Of a stretch of 5,688 bases of DNA, positions 1-5,688 are shown one piece after another (position 1 is the stretch's first letter; each line of letters opens with the position of its first letter). The notes below the pieces were generated by a model that did no database searches, was not told the DNA's origin, and was given only the letters and a program-made list of their open reading frames with translations. Origin of the DNA: an uncultured Nitrospinaceae bacterium (GTDB lineage Bacteria; Nitrospinota; Nitrospinia; Nitrospinales; VA-1); contig CAJJDL010000200.1 of the NCBI GenBank assembly GCA_905182935.1, positions 1 through 5,688 of the forward strand, read 5' to 3'. A program made the translations under genes and the position numbers.

Positions 1-742
1 GCGTAGGAATCGAGTACTCAATATTACAAGATGTGTAGGCCTGAACATAAGTAGAACCAAATTCACGTGCTATTAGAATTGCGCGACGTGTAGTTCTAAC
101 TACTCGAGCAGGATTTGTCGGAACAACTCTAGCAATGTAGTCCAATTTAGCTACCTTTGCTAATCCCATCATATCCATTTTTTCGTCGACCTTGCCTCGA
201 GGGGACATCTTCATTATTTGACCTTGTTGAGTCATGCCACTTTCTTGCCCACCAGTATTCCCATAAGTTTCGTTATCTAACATGATGGTTGCAAATTTTT
301 CATGACGAAACCAGCTATGCATAAGACCTTGAAACCCAATGTCCACTAAGCCGCCATCACCACACATTACAATAACGTCTTTCTTTTGATCTGGAAACCG
401 CAGTTCAAGACCTCTCTTTAATCCGGAGGCTACCGCGTTAGTATCTCCATAGTTACCATAAATAAATGGAACATTACCCTGCGAAATAGCTAACCGACCG
501 CAGCCTGCTGTTCCAACAAAAATGGTGTGCTCTGGTTGTGGTAACCCGAGGAATACAAGTCTGATAAATAAAGTCATTGCGCAACCTGCACACATGGGAT
601 GCTCTTCAATTAACTCCTTGAACTTACCCATGTCGCTAACTTTTTTCTTTTTACCGTACTGCCCATGTTCTACCAAATCACGATATTCAATAGGCAAATG
701 TTTCAAAAATCCTTCTGATGGTTTAACTGTATCTAGGGACAT
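1..742 (-). CDS. porB: 2-oxoacid:ferredoxin oxidoreductase, beta (TPP-binding) subunit, partial at C-terminus
   Basis: This is the thiamine-pyrophosphate and [4Fe-4S] subunit of a pyruvate/2-oxoglutarate:ferredoxin oxidoreductase, a cytoplasmic enzyme that makes or splits 2-oxoacids using CoA and ferredoxin. About 247 codons are visible and the frame runs off the left edge. Seen: an HPMCAGC motif with C51 and C54, C81 in GTAGCGR, and C239 in TSCNIEYS. These match the four cluster-binding cysteines of the PFOR family (CxxC, then about 25 residues, then C, then a distant C). The TPP/Mg signature is GDGG at 128-131 followed by DNETYGNTGGQ at 156-166. The start is the ATG at 742, fixed by a GGAGGGG ribosome site four bases upstream. 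An N-terminal stretch of about 45 residues precedes the CxxC and includes KKKK at 31-34. The gene lies 131 bases downstream of the alpha-subunit gene on the same strand and is probably co-transcribed with it. No ferredoxin-like domain is present, so electron-transfer and gamma subunits must be encoded elsewhere. Substrate (pyruvate or 2-oxoglutarate) is not decided by these motifs. Confidence 0.93.
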   Translation of the reverse strand, partial: MSLDTVKPSEGFLKHLPIEYRDLVEHGQYGKKKKVSDMGKFKELIEEHPMCAGCAMTLFIRLVFLGLPQPEHTIFVGTAGCGRLAISQGNVPFIYGNYGDTNAVASGLKRGLELRFPDQKKDVIVMCGDGGLVDIGFQGLMHSWFRHEKFATIMLDNETYGNTGGQESGMTQQGQIMKMSPRGKVDEKMDMMGLAKVAKLDYIARVVPTNPARVVRTTRRAILIAREFGSTYVQAYTSCNIEYSIPT

Positions 743-746
743 GATT

Positions 747-753
747 CCCCTCC
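747..753 (-). promoter_or_regulatory. Strong ribosome binding site of the beta-subunit gene
   Basis: On the minus strand GGAGGGG lies four bases before the ATG at 742. It is the strongest Shine-Dalgarno-like sequence in the window and decides the start of the beta-subunit gene. The spacer is on the short side. Confidence 0.75.
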
Positions 754-785
754 ATTTTTGTTGTTTATATAAGTTATATATTTTT

Positions 786-803
786 CGGTTTCAGATGAAA
801 CCG
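786..803. repeat. 7-bp inverted repeat (hairpin) in the gap between the alpha and beta genes
   Basis: CGGTTTC, a four-base loop, then GAAACCG form a perfect 7-bp stem. It sits in the 131-base gap (743-873) between the alpha and beta genes, about 44 bases upstream of the beta start codon. On the minus-strand transcript it is followed by an A-rich stretch, not by U residues, so it does not look like an intrinsic terminator. It could be an mRNA processing or stabilising structure that adjusts the subunit ratio, or a protein binding site; that is inference. I see no convincing separate promoter in the rest of the gap. Confidence 0.5.
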
Positions 804-873
804 TAATTACAAATTATCAGCCGTGATATTGAATCAAGAAGACTGTACTCTCAACATAAAGCTTTAAACCTTT

Positions 874-2130
874 TTAAAAGAAACTTCTCGTTCCCGTCTT
901 CTCTCTTATTTCTTTAAGCCAATCAAGTATCAATTCAGTGGGCATAGTCATGCCACCGAAAACTCTCGGGCCGTTATAGATTGTGGCCGTAGAATGCCCG
1001 TAAAGAGTTTGACATATCTCCTTATGCAGCCACCCGGCCTGATTAAACTCAGGAACCAAGATTACTTTAGCATGTTTGGCAGCAGCAATGATTTGCTTTG
1101 TAGGGAAAGGTCGAATAGTTTTGACTTTAATTAGACCAATCTTTCTACCTTTTTCTTCTTCTTGCCGAATAGCTTCTCGAGCTTGAGAAACACAAGCTCC
1201 TGAAGCGATGATCATCTCCTCAGCATCTGGGTTAATAACCTCAATCAAACCGCCAAGATACTTATCGAAATACTTTGCCGATCTCTCTACCGCAGAAAAT
1301 ACTTCTTGCTGCCAACTTGCATGCATATGGTAGCTAATAAAGTTACTTTTTTGGATTGGAGCATCACGTGATATTCGTGCTGGTGGATTTTCATTGTCCA
1401 TTGAAGGGACTGCATTTCTCCAACCATCTCGAGGTGGTATTTTGTATTTTTTGTCGCACATAGAAACATTGCCGCGAGCGTGGGTGACAAAGAAGCCATC
1501 CACCGATACGGTGCAGGGCAGGGTTACATCTACCTGTTCGCTGACTATGAAAGCTATTAAGGGCCAATCAAAAAAATCTTGTTGGTTTTCTGCATGCATT
1601 ACCAACATCCCAGTGTTGAGCAAAAACGAAATCTCTATATTATCAGGCTGAATTGCAAGAGGTGTGTTTATAACTCGGCACATATCAAGCATTACGATAG
1701 GAGTTCGTGCCCCAGGCCAAGAAGAAATAGCCTCCATTCCTCTCATTAAACCAGGACCTGAAGTGGCTGTGAGGCTTCGCACACCTGCACGAGATGCTCC
1801 ACTGATTGCGCTCATGGTCCCTATCTCTTCCTCTGCTCGATAGTAATCTTTAATATATCCTTCATCATATAAATAGCCTGCCTGTTGCATTGTTTCAGAC
1901 TGTGGAGTTATAGGATAAGCAATTGCCATATCTACATTACATCGACGAATAGATTCACGAGCAGCTTCACTTCCAGTCATGAATATTGTTTCCTTTGGTA
2001 GCTTTTGCAATTCTTCAAGAGAAACCACTTCCTGTAAATCTCCTGCAGGCACCCAGCCTTCAGGTTTTCCTGGGACATTTACATGCTTACTTGTGCTGTC
2101 TTCTTTTGCTTCGGCAGATTGGGTTGACAT
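874..2130 (-). CDS. porA: 2-oxoacid:ferredoxin oxidoreductase, alpha subunit
   Basis: This is the alpha subunit (pyrimidine-binding and PFOR-II-type domains), partner of the beta subunit encoded downstream, 418 residues and complete. Seen: AYPITPQSET at 71-80, the family signature near the N-terminus of the catalytic domain; RAEEEIGTMSAISGAS at 98-113, which carries the glutamate expected to contact the TPP aminopyrimidine; and TATSGPGLMRG at 121-131. In the C-terminal domain, MIIASGA at 306-312 and KVKTIRPFPTKQI at 335-347 resemble the conserved 'RPFP' region of PorA proteins. The first 45-50 residues precede the usual MTGSEAA start region and look like an extra hydrophilic extension. The start at 2130 is supported by GGAG eight bases upstream and by a promoter at 2289-2318. 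Its position after sucCD on the same strand suggests the enzyme may act on succinyl-CoA/2-oxoglutarate in a reductive TCA cycle, but pyruvate is equally compatible with the motifs. Confidence 0.94.
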   Translation of the reverse strand: MSTQSAEAKEDSTSKHVNVPGKPEGWVPAGDLQEVVSLEELQKLPKETIFMTGSEAARESIRRCNVDMAIAYPITPQSETMQQAGYLYDEGYIKDYYRAEEEIGTMSAISGASRAGVRSLTATSGPGLMRGMEAISSWPGARTPIVMLDMCRVINTPLAIQPDNIEISFLLNTGMLVMHAENQQDFFDWPLIAFIVSEQVDVTLPCTVSVDGFFVTHARGNVSMCDKKYKIPPRDGWRNAVPSMDNENPPARISRDAPIQKSNFISYHMHASWQQEVFSAVERSAKYFDKYLGGLIEVINPDAEEMIIASGACVSQAREAIRQEEEKGRKIGLIKVKTIRPFPTKQIIAAAKHAKVILVPEFNQAGWLHKEICQTLYGHSTATIYNGPRVFGGMTMPTELILDWLKEIREKTGTRSFF

Positions 2131-2138
2131 CCTTACTT

Positions 2139-2142
2139 CTCC
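2139..2142 (-). promoter_or_regulatory. Ribosome binding site of the alpha-subunit gene
   Basis: GGAG on the minus strand lies eight bases before the ATG at 2130. The spacing is normal. It supports the long form of the alpha subunit, including its N-terminal extension, over an internal start near residue 51. Confidence 0.65.
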
Positions 2143-2226
2143 GTTTGTAAAAAATTAAATTCAATTTGGAATATATATTTCCACATTTAATGGTTATTTT
2201 AATTTTGCTATTCTTATGAATTTTAC

Positions 2227-2243
2227 TAATCCTTACTGGATTA
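2227..2243. repeat. 6-bp inverted repeat in the porA leader
   Basis: TAATCC, five bases, then GGATTA form a perfect 6-bp stem. It lies in the predicted untranslated leader of the alpha-subunit transcript, just downstream of a second hairpin (2253-2266). No run of U follows on the transcript, so it is not a terminator by itself. It is a possible RNA structure or operator half-site pair; the role is unknown. Confidence 0.4.
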
Positions 2244-2252
2244 ATTCAAAGC

Positions 2253-2266
2253 CGACAAGTTTGTCG
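2253..2266. repeat. CGACAA/TTGTCG inverted repeat in the porA leader
   Basis: CGACAAGTTTGTCG is an inverted repeat: six bases each side of a two-base centre, or as RNA a 5-bp stem with a four-base loop. It begins about 16 bases downstream of the predicted transcription start of the porA promoter. That is a position where a repressor could sit, or where a 5'-end hairpin could protect the mRNA. No regulator is identifiable from the sequence. Confidence 0.42.
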
Positions 2267-2288
2267 ACTGATTGTCTAGAAGAAGTCA

Positions 2289-2318
2289 ATAATAAAAGAG
2301 AAACCCCCACTTTGTCAA
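2289..2318 (-). promoter_or_regulatory. Predicted sigma70-type promoter of the alpha/beta oxidoreductase genes
   Basis: On the minus strand there is a perfect TTGACA (-35, at 2313-2318), an 18-base spacer, and TATTAT (-10, at 2289-2294, five of six consensus bases). AT-rich sequence upstream of the -35 (about 2325-2345) could act as an UP element. Transcription would start near 2282, leaving a leader of roughly 150 bases before the ATG at 2130. It lies about 37 bases beyond the stop of the small upstream minus-strand gene, so porA probably has its own promoter and does not depend on read-through. Confidence 0.6.
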
Positions 2319-2354
2319 GAGTTAACGCTTTTAAATTAATTCTTATGGTTTTTT

Positions 2355-2675
2355 TTATTCTTTCTGGGTAATTCCTTCTAATACGCCTAGTTCTTTGAAA
2401 TAGTTGAAGGCTTTTTCAAGAAACTCGTTCAAGGATGAGTCATTGCGAAAAATAAGTGTTTTTTGGGCTAATTCGGTATCGTGGCAGACATCGAACTGGA
2501 CAGCTTTTGTTTTATGATATTTAATAATATCAACTTCCCAATGGATCTGAGAAAGTTCTTCTTGCGGGCGACTTATAGCAGATAGGCCGTAGTGATTAAC
2601 TTTATATAAAAACTGTTGACCCCCCTCACCATCAGGGGAACTTCGAGAAAGATGGAGGTATTTTTGAATTAACAT
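2355..2675 (-). CDS. Hypothetical small protein, 106 residues
   Basis: I do not recognise this protein. It is soluble-looking, mixed alpha/beta in character, with no signal peptide, membrane segment or obvious catalytic motif. Residues 1-60 are rich in His, Tyr and charged side chains (HWEVDIIKYHK at 45-55). There is one cysteine (FDVCHD, 61-66). The C-terminal part, about 80-97, looks like an amphipathic helix (SLNEFLEKAFNYFKELG). The composition and lack of low complexity favour a real gene. The ribosome site is weak (AGG about 10 bases before the ATG at 2675). It lies upstream of the por genes on the same strand and is divergent from the gene at 2848. A possible minus-strand promoter (TTGCCT, 16 bases, TAAAAT) lies in the AT-rich gap around 2746-2773, but the match is modest. 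No terminator is seen between it and the porA promoter. Confidence 0.62.
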   Translation of the reverse strand: MLIQKYLHLSRSSPDGEGGQQFLYKVNHYGLSAISRPQEELSQIHWEVDIIKYHKTKAVQFDVCHDTELAQKTLIFRNDSSLNEFLEKAFNYFKELGVLEGITQKE

Positions 2676-2847
2676 TATATAGAACCTAATTTAAAGGAAT
2701 TCATGATCAGTATCTGTTCATAAAAACTGTGAAAAATATCTTTAGTTATTTTACCAAATCAAGTAAATTAGGCAAACATGAATTATGCAATTAATTAAAA
2801 TAATTGTTTTTTATTTAGGATAATACTTTTGACTTGGTTCAAATATT
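2676..2847. other. AT-rich divergent intergenic region
   Basis: This 172-base gap separates two divergently transcribed small genes and must hold their control signals if both are real. It is strongly AT-rich. It includes a CAATTA/TAATTG inverted repeat (2788-2806) made almost wholly of A and T, and a modest -10/-35 pair on the minus strand. On the plus strand GATAAT near 2820 resembles a -10 box but has no matching -35. I see no RNA gene. Confidence 0.4.
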
Positions 2848-3132
2848 ATGAAAAATTTGGAATTGAATGATCCGGTTGAAATTGAAGCTTTTTTGAGTAA
2901 AATAAGTTTGTCAGGCCCTGGGTTTAACTCTGACTGTCTGTTAATGGATGTCTATGATTCAGGACTGGATTATCCAGATTTTCTGAAAGCTGAGGGAAGT
3001 GACCCTGGTGCCTGCTATGATGGGACTTCACCAGCGTGGGCTAAGTACCATGTTCGGCAAGGAAAACGGGTTTATATGATTTATGGAGGTTCTGGAGGTA
3101 AAAGGCGATCTCATTTCACAGAAACTCCTTAA
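2848..3132 (+). CDS. Hypothetical small protein, 94 residues
   Basis: I do not recognise this protein. It begins with an acidic, helix-like segment (about 5-20), has two cysteines (C30, C56), a middle region rich in Asp, Tyr, Gly and Pro (DSGLDYPDFLKAEGSDPGA, 37-55), and ends with a glycine-rich, basic tail (GGSGGKRRSHF at 80-90). There is no signal peptide or membrane segment. Codon choice looks ordinary for the window, which supports coding. The ATG at 2848 has no clear Shine-Dalgarno sequence, and an in-frame stop at 2830-2832 rules out a much longer N-terminus. Translation may therefore be leaderless or weak, or the true start may be internal (ATG at residue 33). It is followed after 116 bases by the DUF1841-like gene on the same strand. 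No function can be assigned. Confidence 0.52.
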   Translation: MKNLELNDPVEIEAFLSKISLSGPGFNSDCLLMDVYDSGLDYPDFLKAEGSDPGACYDGTSPAWAKYHVRQGKRVYMIYGGSGGKRRSHFTETP

Positions 3133-3230
3133 TATTAGTTTTGCTTTCCAACGCTTCATTTATTTCTAGGCATTCTAGTTACCATGATAATGACAGCTTT
3201 TTTTATAGTATTTGAGGTTTCTTCAACTTA

Positions 3231-3235
3231 AGGAG
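3231..3235 (+). promoter_or_regulatory. Ribosome binding site with unusually long spacer before the DUF1841-like gene
   Basis: AGGAG, within CTTAAGGAGAAC, is a good Shine-Dalgarno match but lies 13 bases before the ATG at 3249, longer than usual. An in-frame ATT codon at 3240 would give a spacing of four bases, but ATT is a very rare start, so the ATG is kept. Confidence 0.5.
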
Positions 3236-3248
3236 AACTATTTATACG

Positions 3249-3677
3249 ATGGATTTTGATAAAGAGTCTCAACAACGCATACTTCGAGTTGCTGCTGATA
3301 AAAATGAAGGGCGACCTACTGAAGAAATAGATGGACGTATAGCCAAGATTCTTGATCTCCATCCAGAGTTTGACTCTATTTGGGAAGAAGGCGAAATGGC
3401 GTCAATTCCTAGAGAGGTTAATGGGATGATTGTGAACCCGTTTGTGCATACTGTTTTACATGTGACCATTGATCGTCAATTACAACTAGAGGACCCTGAG
3501 CATGTTGCTACTGCCTACGTGCGTTTAGTTGGCCAAGGCATGGATGAACATGAGGCGTTACATGCAATTATAGGCATATATGCCAATCTACATTTTGCCA
3601 AAACACGAAGAGATATGCAGTTCGATGCCCTCGCTTATGAAACTCAGATTAATTCGTTGTCATTCAAGCCAAACTAG
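3249..3677 (+). CDS. DUF1841-like protein
   Basis: This 142-residue protein resembles the DUF1841 family of small soluble bacterial proteins, whose function is unknown to me. The resemblance rests on recalled family features: an LHPEF-type segment (37-41), NPFVHTVLHVTIDRQ (63-77), and a late helix with DEHEALHAIIGIYANLHFAK (99-118). The length fits a single-domain member. Seen directly: two HxxxH pairs, H67/H71 and H101/H105, the second in the form HEALH, which fits the HExxH pattern. Together with the helical character of these stretches, the histidines could form a metal site; that is inference. There is no signal peptide. The gene is on the plus strand, converges with sucD with 53 bases between their stops, and is not part of the por or suc transcription units. 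Its own promoter is not clear; TATAGT at 3204-3209 could be a -10 box but lacks a good -35. Confidence 0.72.
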   Translation: MDFDKESQQRILRVAADKNEGRPTEEIDGRIAKILDLHPEFDSIWEEGEMASIPREVNGMIVNPFVHTVLHVTIDRQLQLEDPEHVATAYVRLVGQGMDEHEALHAIIGIYANLHFAKTRRDMQFDALAYETQINSLSFKPN

Positions 3678-3730
3678 TTTGTAAATCAAGGTTTTGCTTA
3701 CTGAATTTTTTTGTGTGGGGACTTCTTAAC

Positions 3731-4600
3731 TTAGAGGACTTTAGCTACTGTTTTACCAAGATCAGCAGGGCTTTTGACGACTTTAATGCCACAGCTGCGC
3801 ATAACTTTCATTTTTTCTTCGGCCGTTCCTTTTCCACCAGAGATGATTGCTCCAGCATGACCCATACGACGGCCAGGGGGGGCTGTTTGCCCCGCAATGA
3901 ATCCGATCACCGGTTTGGTGACATGTTTTTTTATGTAGTAAGCAGCTTCGTCTTCTGCTGACCCACCTATTTCACCAATCATGCAGATAGCTTTTGTTCC
4001 TCTGTCTTTCTGGAAAAGTTCCAGTACATCTATATATTTTGTTCCAATAATTGGATCTCCTCCAATGCCAACACATGTTGACTGGCCATATCCTAAGGCG
4101 GTCAGTTGGCCTACTGCTTCATAGGTTAGGGTACCACTTCGAGAAATAATCCCTACATTACCTTTTTTATGGATATGAGCGGGCATAATACCAATCTTAC
4201 ATTTTCCTGGAGAGATAATGCCGGGACAGTTAGGTCCAATTAAACGAGATTCGCTAGATTTGACATAACGGTATACTTCAACCATATCTGATACTGGGAT
4301 GCCTTCCGTGATACAGATTATCAGCTTAATTCCTGCATCGGTAGCTTCGAGAATAGCATCTGAGGCAAATGCTGGTGGTACAAAAATCATAGTAGCATTG
4401 GCTTTTGTTTTTTTTACTGCATCTCGCACGGTGTTGAAGACGGGCACTTTCCCTAGAACAGTTTGACCTCCTTTGGCGGGCGTAACTCCACCAACTAAAT
4501 TGGTGCCATATTCCATACATTGTTCAGCGTGAAATTGCCCTTCGCGTCCAGTGATTCCTTGTACAATCAGTCTTGTTTTTTCGTCAACTAGAATGCTCAT
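3731..4600 (-). CDS. sucD: Succinyl-CoA synthetase (succinate-CoA ligase), alpha subunit
   Basis: This is the CoA-binding and phosphohistidine subunit of succinyl-CoA synthetase, interconverting succinate, CoA and ATP (or GTP) with succinyl-CoA, ADP (or GDP) and phosphate in the cytoplasm. It has 289 residues, the usual family length. Seen: the N-terminal Rossmann-type CoA site GITGREG (15-21), PAKGG (41-45), ITEGIP (97-102), IGPNCPG (121-127), SRSGTLTYE (153-161), GIGGDPIIG (178-186), GEIGG (209-213), and the active-site histidine H248 in RRMGHAGAI. All key residues are intact. The start at 4600 overlaps the sucC stop in an ATGA arrangement (4597-4600), so translation is probably coupled. 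AAAGG (4608-4612), seven bases upstream, serves as ribosome site. In a reductive TCA cycle it would supply succinyl-CoA to a 2-oxoglutarate:ferredoxin oxidoreductase such as the one encoded downstream. Confidence 0.97.
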   Translation of the reverse strand: MSILVDEKTRLIVQGITGREGQFHAEQCMEYGTNLVGGVTPAKGGQTVLGKVPVFNTVRDAVKKTKANATMIFVPPAFASDAILEATDAGIKLIICITEGIPVSDMVEVYRYVKSSESRLIGPNCPGIISPGKCKIGIMPAHIHKKGNVGIISRSGTLTYEAVGQLTALGYGQSTCVGIGGDPIIGTKYIDVLELFQKDRGTKAICMIGEIGGSAEDEAAYYIKKHVTKPVIGFIAGQTAPPGRRMGHAGAIISGGKGTAEEKMKVMRSCGIKVVKSPADLGKTVAKVL

Positions 4601-5688
4601 CGTATTGCCTTTACAATTTTTTGTGCGCCATCTTTCATGCCGTTTGCCACAATAACGTTAATCCCTGAATCGGCAAGAATTTTATGACCTTCTTTCATAT
4701 TTGTCCCCTCCATTCTTACAACGATGGGGACTTTTATTTTTAATTTTTTAGCCGCAATTTCAACACCTCGGGCTAGAATATCGCATCGTAATATACCGCC
4801 AAATATATTTATAAAAATTCCTTTAACGTGTGGGTCAGACAGAAGGATACGAAATCCATTTTCGATCATTTTCTCATCAGCTCCACCACCCACATCCAGA
4901 AAATTTGCTGGTTCGCCACCGGAATGTTTAATGATATCCATCGTCGCCATGGCCAGCCCAGCGCCATTAACCATGCAACCTATATTTCCGTCTAGCTTGA
5001 TATAGTTTAAGTTGAATTTGCTGGCTTCCACTTCCATGGGATCTTCTTCATCGAGATCGCGGTAACCTAGGGTTTCTTTATGTCTATATAGAGCATTGCT
5101 ATCAATGTTTACTTTTGCATCTAGAACTAGAACTCGACCGTCAGTGGTAGTTACAAGAGGGTTGATCTCAAGCATGTCAAAGTCTTCATCAATAAAAGCT
5201 TTATAAAGATTTATTATTAAAGGGATTATTTTTTTTAGGGCATCGCCTTTTAAATTAAGTGCAAAGGCTATTTTTCTGGCGAGATAAGGTTTGACGCCAA
5301 TGATGGGGTCAATTATTTCTTTGATAATTTTTTCTGGTGTTTCTTCGGCGACTTCTTCGATTGCCATGCCCCCAGCCTCGCTTGCCATAATCATCACACG
5401 GCTACTTTGACGGTCTAAAAGTATGCCGAGGTAAAGTTCTTTATCAATTGGCATTCCTTCTTCTATCAAGACCTTCTTCACTTTTCTGCCTTTTAATCCG
5501 GTTTGCGGTGTCACTAGTGTCATTCCAATAATCTTGCTAGCTAGTTTTTTAGCCTCTGTTGGATTTTTTGCAAGCTTGACACCTCCGCCTTTTCCACGTC
5601 CGCCAGCATGAATTTGTGCCTTGACCACAACAATAGCTGTCTTTAATTTTCGAGCTGCATCCGCAGCTTTTGCTGGGGTATTAACAAC
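4597..5688 (-). CDS. sucC: Succinyl-CoA synthetase (succinate-CoA ligase), beta subunit, partial at N-terminus
   Basis: This is the nucleotide-binding (ATP-grasp) subunit that pairs with SucD. The reading frame is open to the right edge, giving 363 visible residues. The family is usually about 385-400 long, so some 25 N-terminal residues (the NIHEYQAK region) lie outside. A GTG at 5628 is an internal valine, not the start, since the frame continues upstream with family-like sequence. Seen: [20 protein letters not shown] (21-40 of the visible part), the ATP-grasp glycine-rich loop; MLEINPLV and LDAKVNID, which hold the metal-binding Asn and Asp; and in the C-terminal ligase domain [32 protein letters not shown] and [10 protein letters not shown]. 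No lesion is visible. Whether it uses ATP or GTP is not decided here. It is the first gene of the sucC-sucD pair with a 4-base overlap; its promoter lies outside the window. Confidence 0.97.
   Translation of the reverse strand, partial: VVNTPAKAADAARKLKTAIVVVKAQIHAGGRGKGGGVKLAKNPTEAKKLASKIIGMTLVTPQTGLKGRKVKKVLIEEGMPIDKELYLGILLDRQSSRVMIMASEAGGMAIEEVAEETPEKIIKEIIDPIIGVKPYLARKIAFALNLKGDALKKIIPLIINLYKAFIDEDFDMLEINPLVTTTDGRVLVLDAKVNIDSNALYRHKETLGYRDLDEEDPMEVEASKFNLNYIKLDGNIGCMVNGAGLAMATMDIIKHSGGEPANFLDVGGGADEKMIENGFRILLSDPHVKGIFINIFGGILRCDILARGVEIAAKKLKIKVPIVVRMEGTNMKEGHKILADSGINVIVANGMKDGAQKIVKAIR

Noticed and set aside
786..803. Intrinsic terminator between porA and porB
   Set aside because: The stem is not followed by a U run on the minus-strand transcript, and the flanking T run is on the wrong side.
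522..806. Plus-strand open frame of 94 codons
   Set aside because: It lies mostly antisense to the beta-subunit gene, whose cluster cysteines and TPP motif prove the minus strand is coding. Its product has no family-like features.
1394..1651. Plus-strand open frame inside porA
   Set aside because: Antisense to a well-supported alpha-subunit gene. The same holds for the minus-strand frame 1287-1499, which is a shifted frame of it.
2788..2806. CAATTA/TAATTG inverted repeat as an operator
   Set aside because: Almost wholly A and T in a very AT-rich gap, so a 6-bp match is expected by chance.
3713..3961. Plus-strand open frame over the end of sucD
   Set aside because: It is antisense to conserved SucD sequence containing the active-site histidine. 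Its product is Phe/Ser-rich without family character.
4724..5005. Plus-strand open frame inside sucC
   Set aside because: Antisense shadow of the conserved ligase domain of SucC.
5626..5628. GTG as the start of sucC
   Set aside because: The frame stays open to the window edge and upstream residues continue the ATP-grasp strand ([13 protein letters not shown]), so this valine is internal.

Overview
The window is AT-rich bacterial DNA carrying central carbon metabolism genes. Both ends run off inside genes: porB-like at the left edge and sucC at the right edge. The gene set is a succinyl-CoA synthetase plus a split-subunit 2-oxoacid:ferredoxin oxidoreductase. This is what one expects in an organism using the reductive TCA cycle or ferredoxin-linked 2-oxoacid metabolism. 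An AT-rich Nitrospinota/Nitrospirota-like marine bacterium is my best guess, but this is inference from gene content and not proven by any marker here.

Layout from right to left, following the minus strand. sucC (beta subunit, missing its N-terminus) overlaps sucD (alpha subunit) by 4 bases (ATGA), a tightly coupled pair. sucD ends at 3731 and converges on a plus-strand DUF1841-like gene (3249-3677). Next come two small genes I cannot name, arranged divergently: 2848-3132 on the plus strand and 2355-2675 on the minus strand, separated by a 172-base AT-rich gap. Then a well-formed sigma70-type promoter (TTGACA, 18-base spacer, TATTAT, at 2289-2318) and a leader of about 150 bases with two small hairpins lead into the oxidoreductase alpha-subunit gene (874-2130). 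After a 131-base gap holding a 7-bp hairpin comes the beta-subunit gene (1-742, C-terminus outside the window).

Functionally, SucCD interconverts succinate and succinyl-CoA with ATP or GTP. A 2-oxoacid:ferredoxin oxidoreductase can carboxylate succinyl-CoA to 2-oxoglutarate, or acetyl-CoA to pyruvate, using reduced ferredoxin. The neighbourhood slightly favours 2-oxoglutarate as substrate, but sequence alone does not settle pyruvate versus 2-oxoglutarate. The gamma and delta-type subunits are not in the window and would be expected beyond the left edge.

I see no mobile element, CRISPR array, RNA gene or defence-type system. The less ordinary items are the two orphan small genes, the paired HxxxH/HExxH histidines in the DUF1841-like protein, the N-terminal extension of the alpha subunit, and the structured leader and intergenic hairpins of the por genes.
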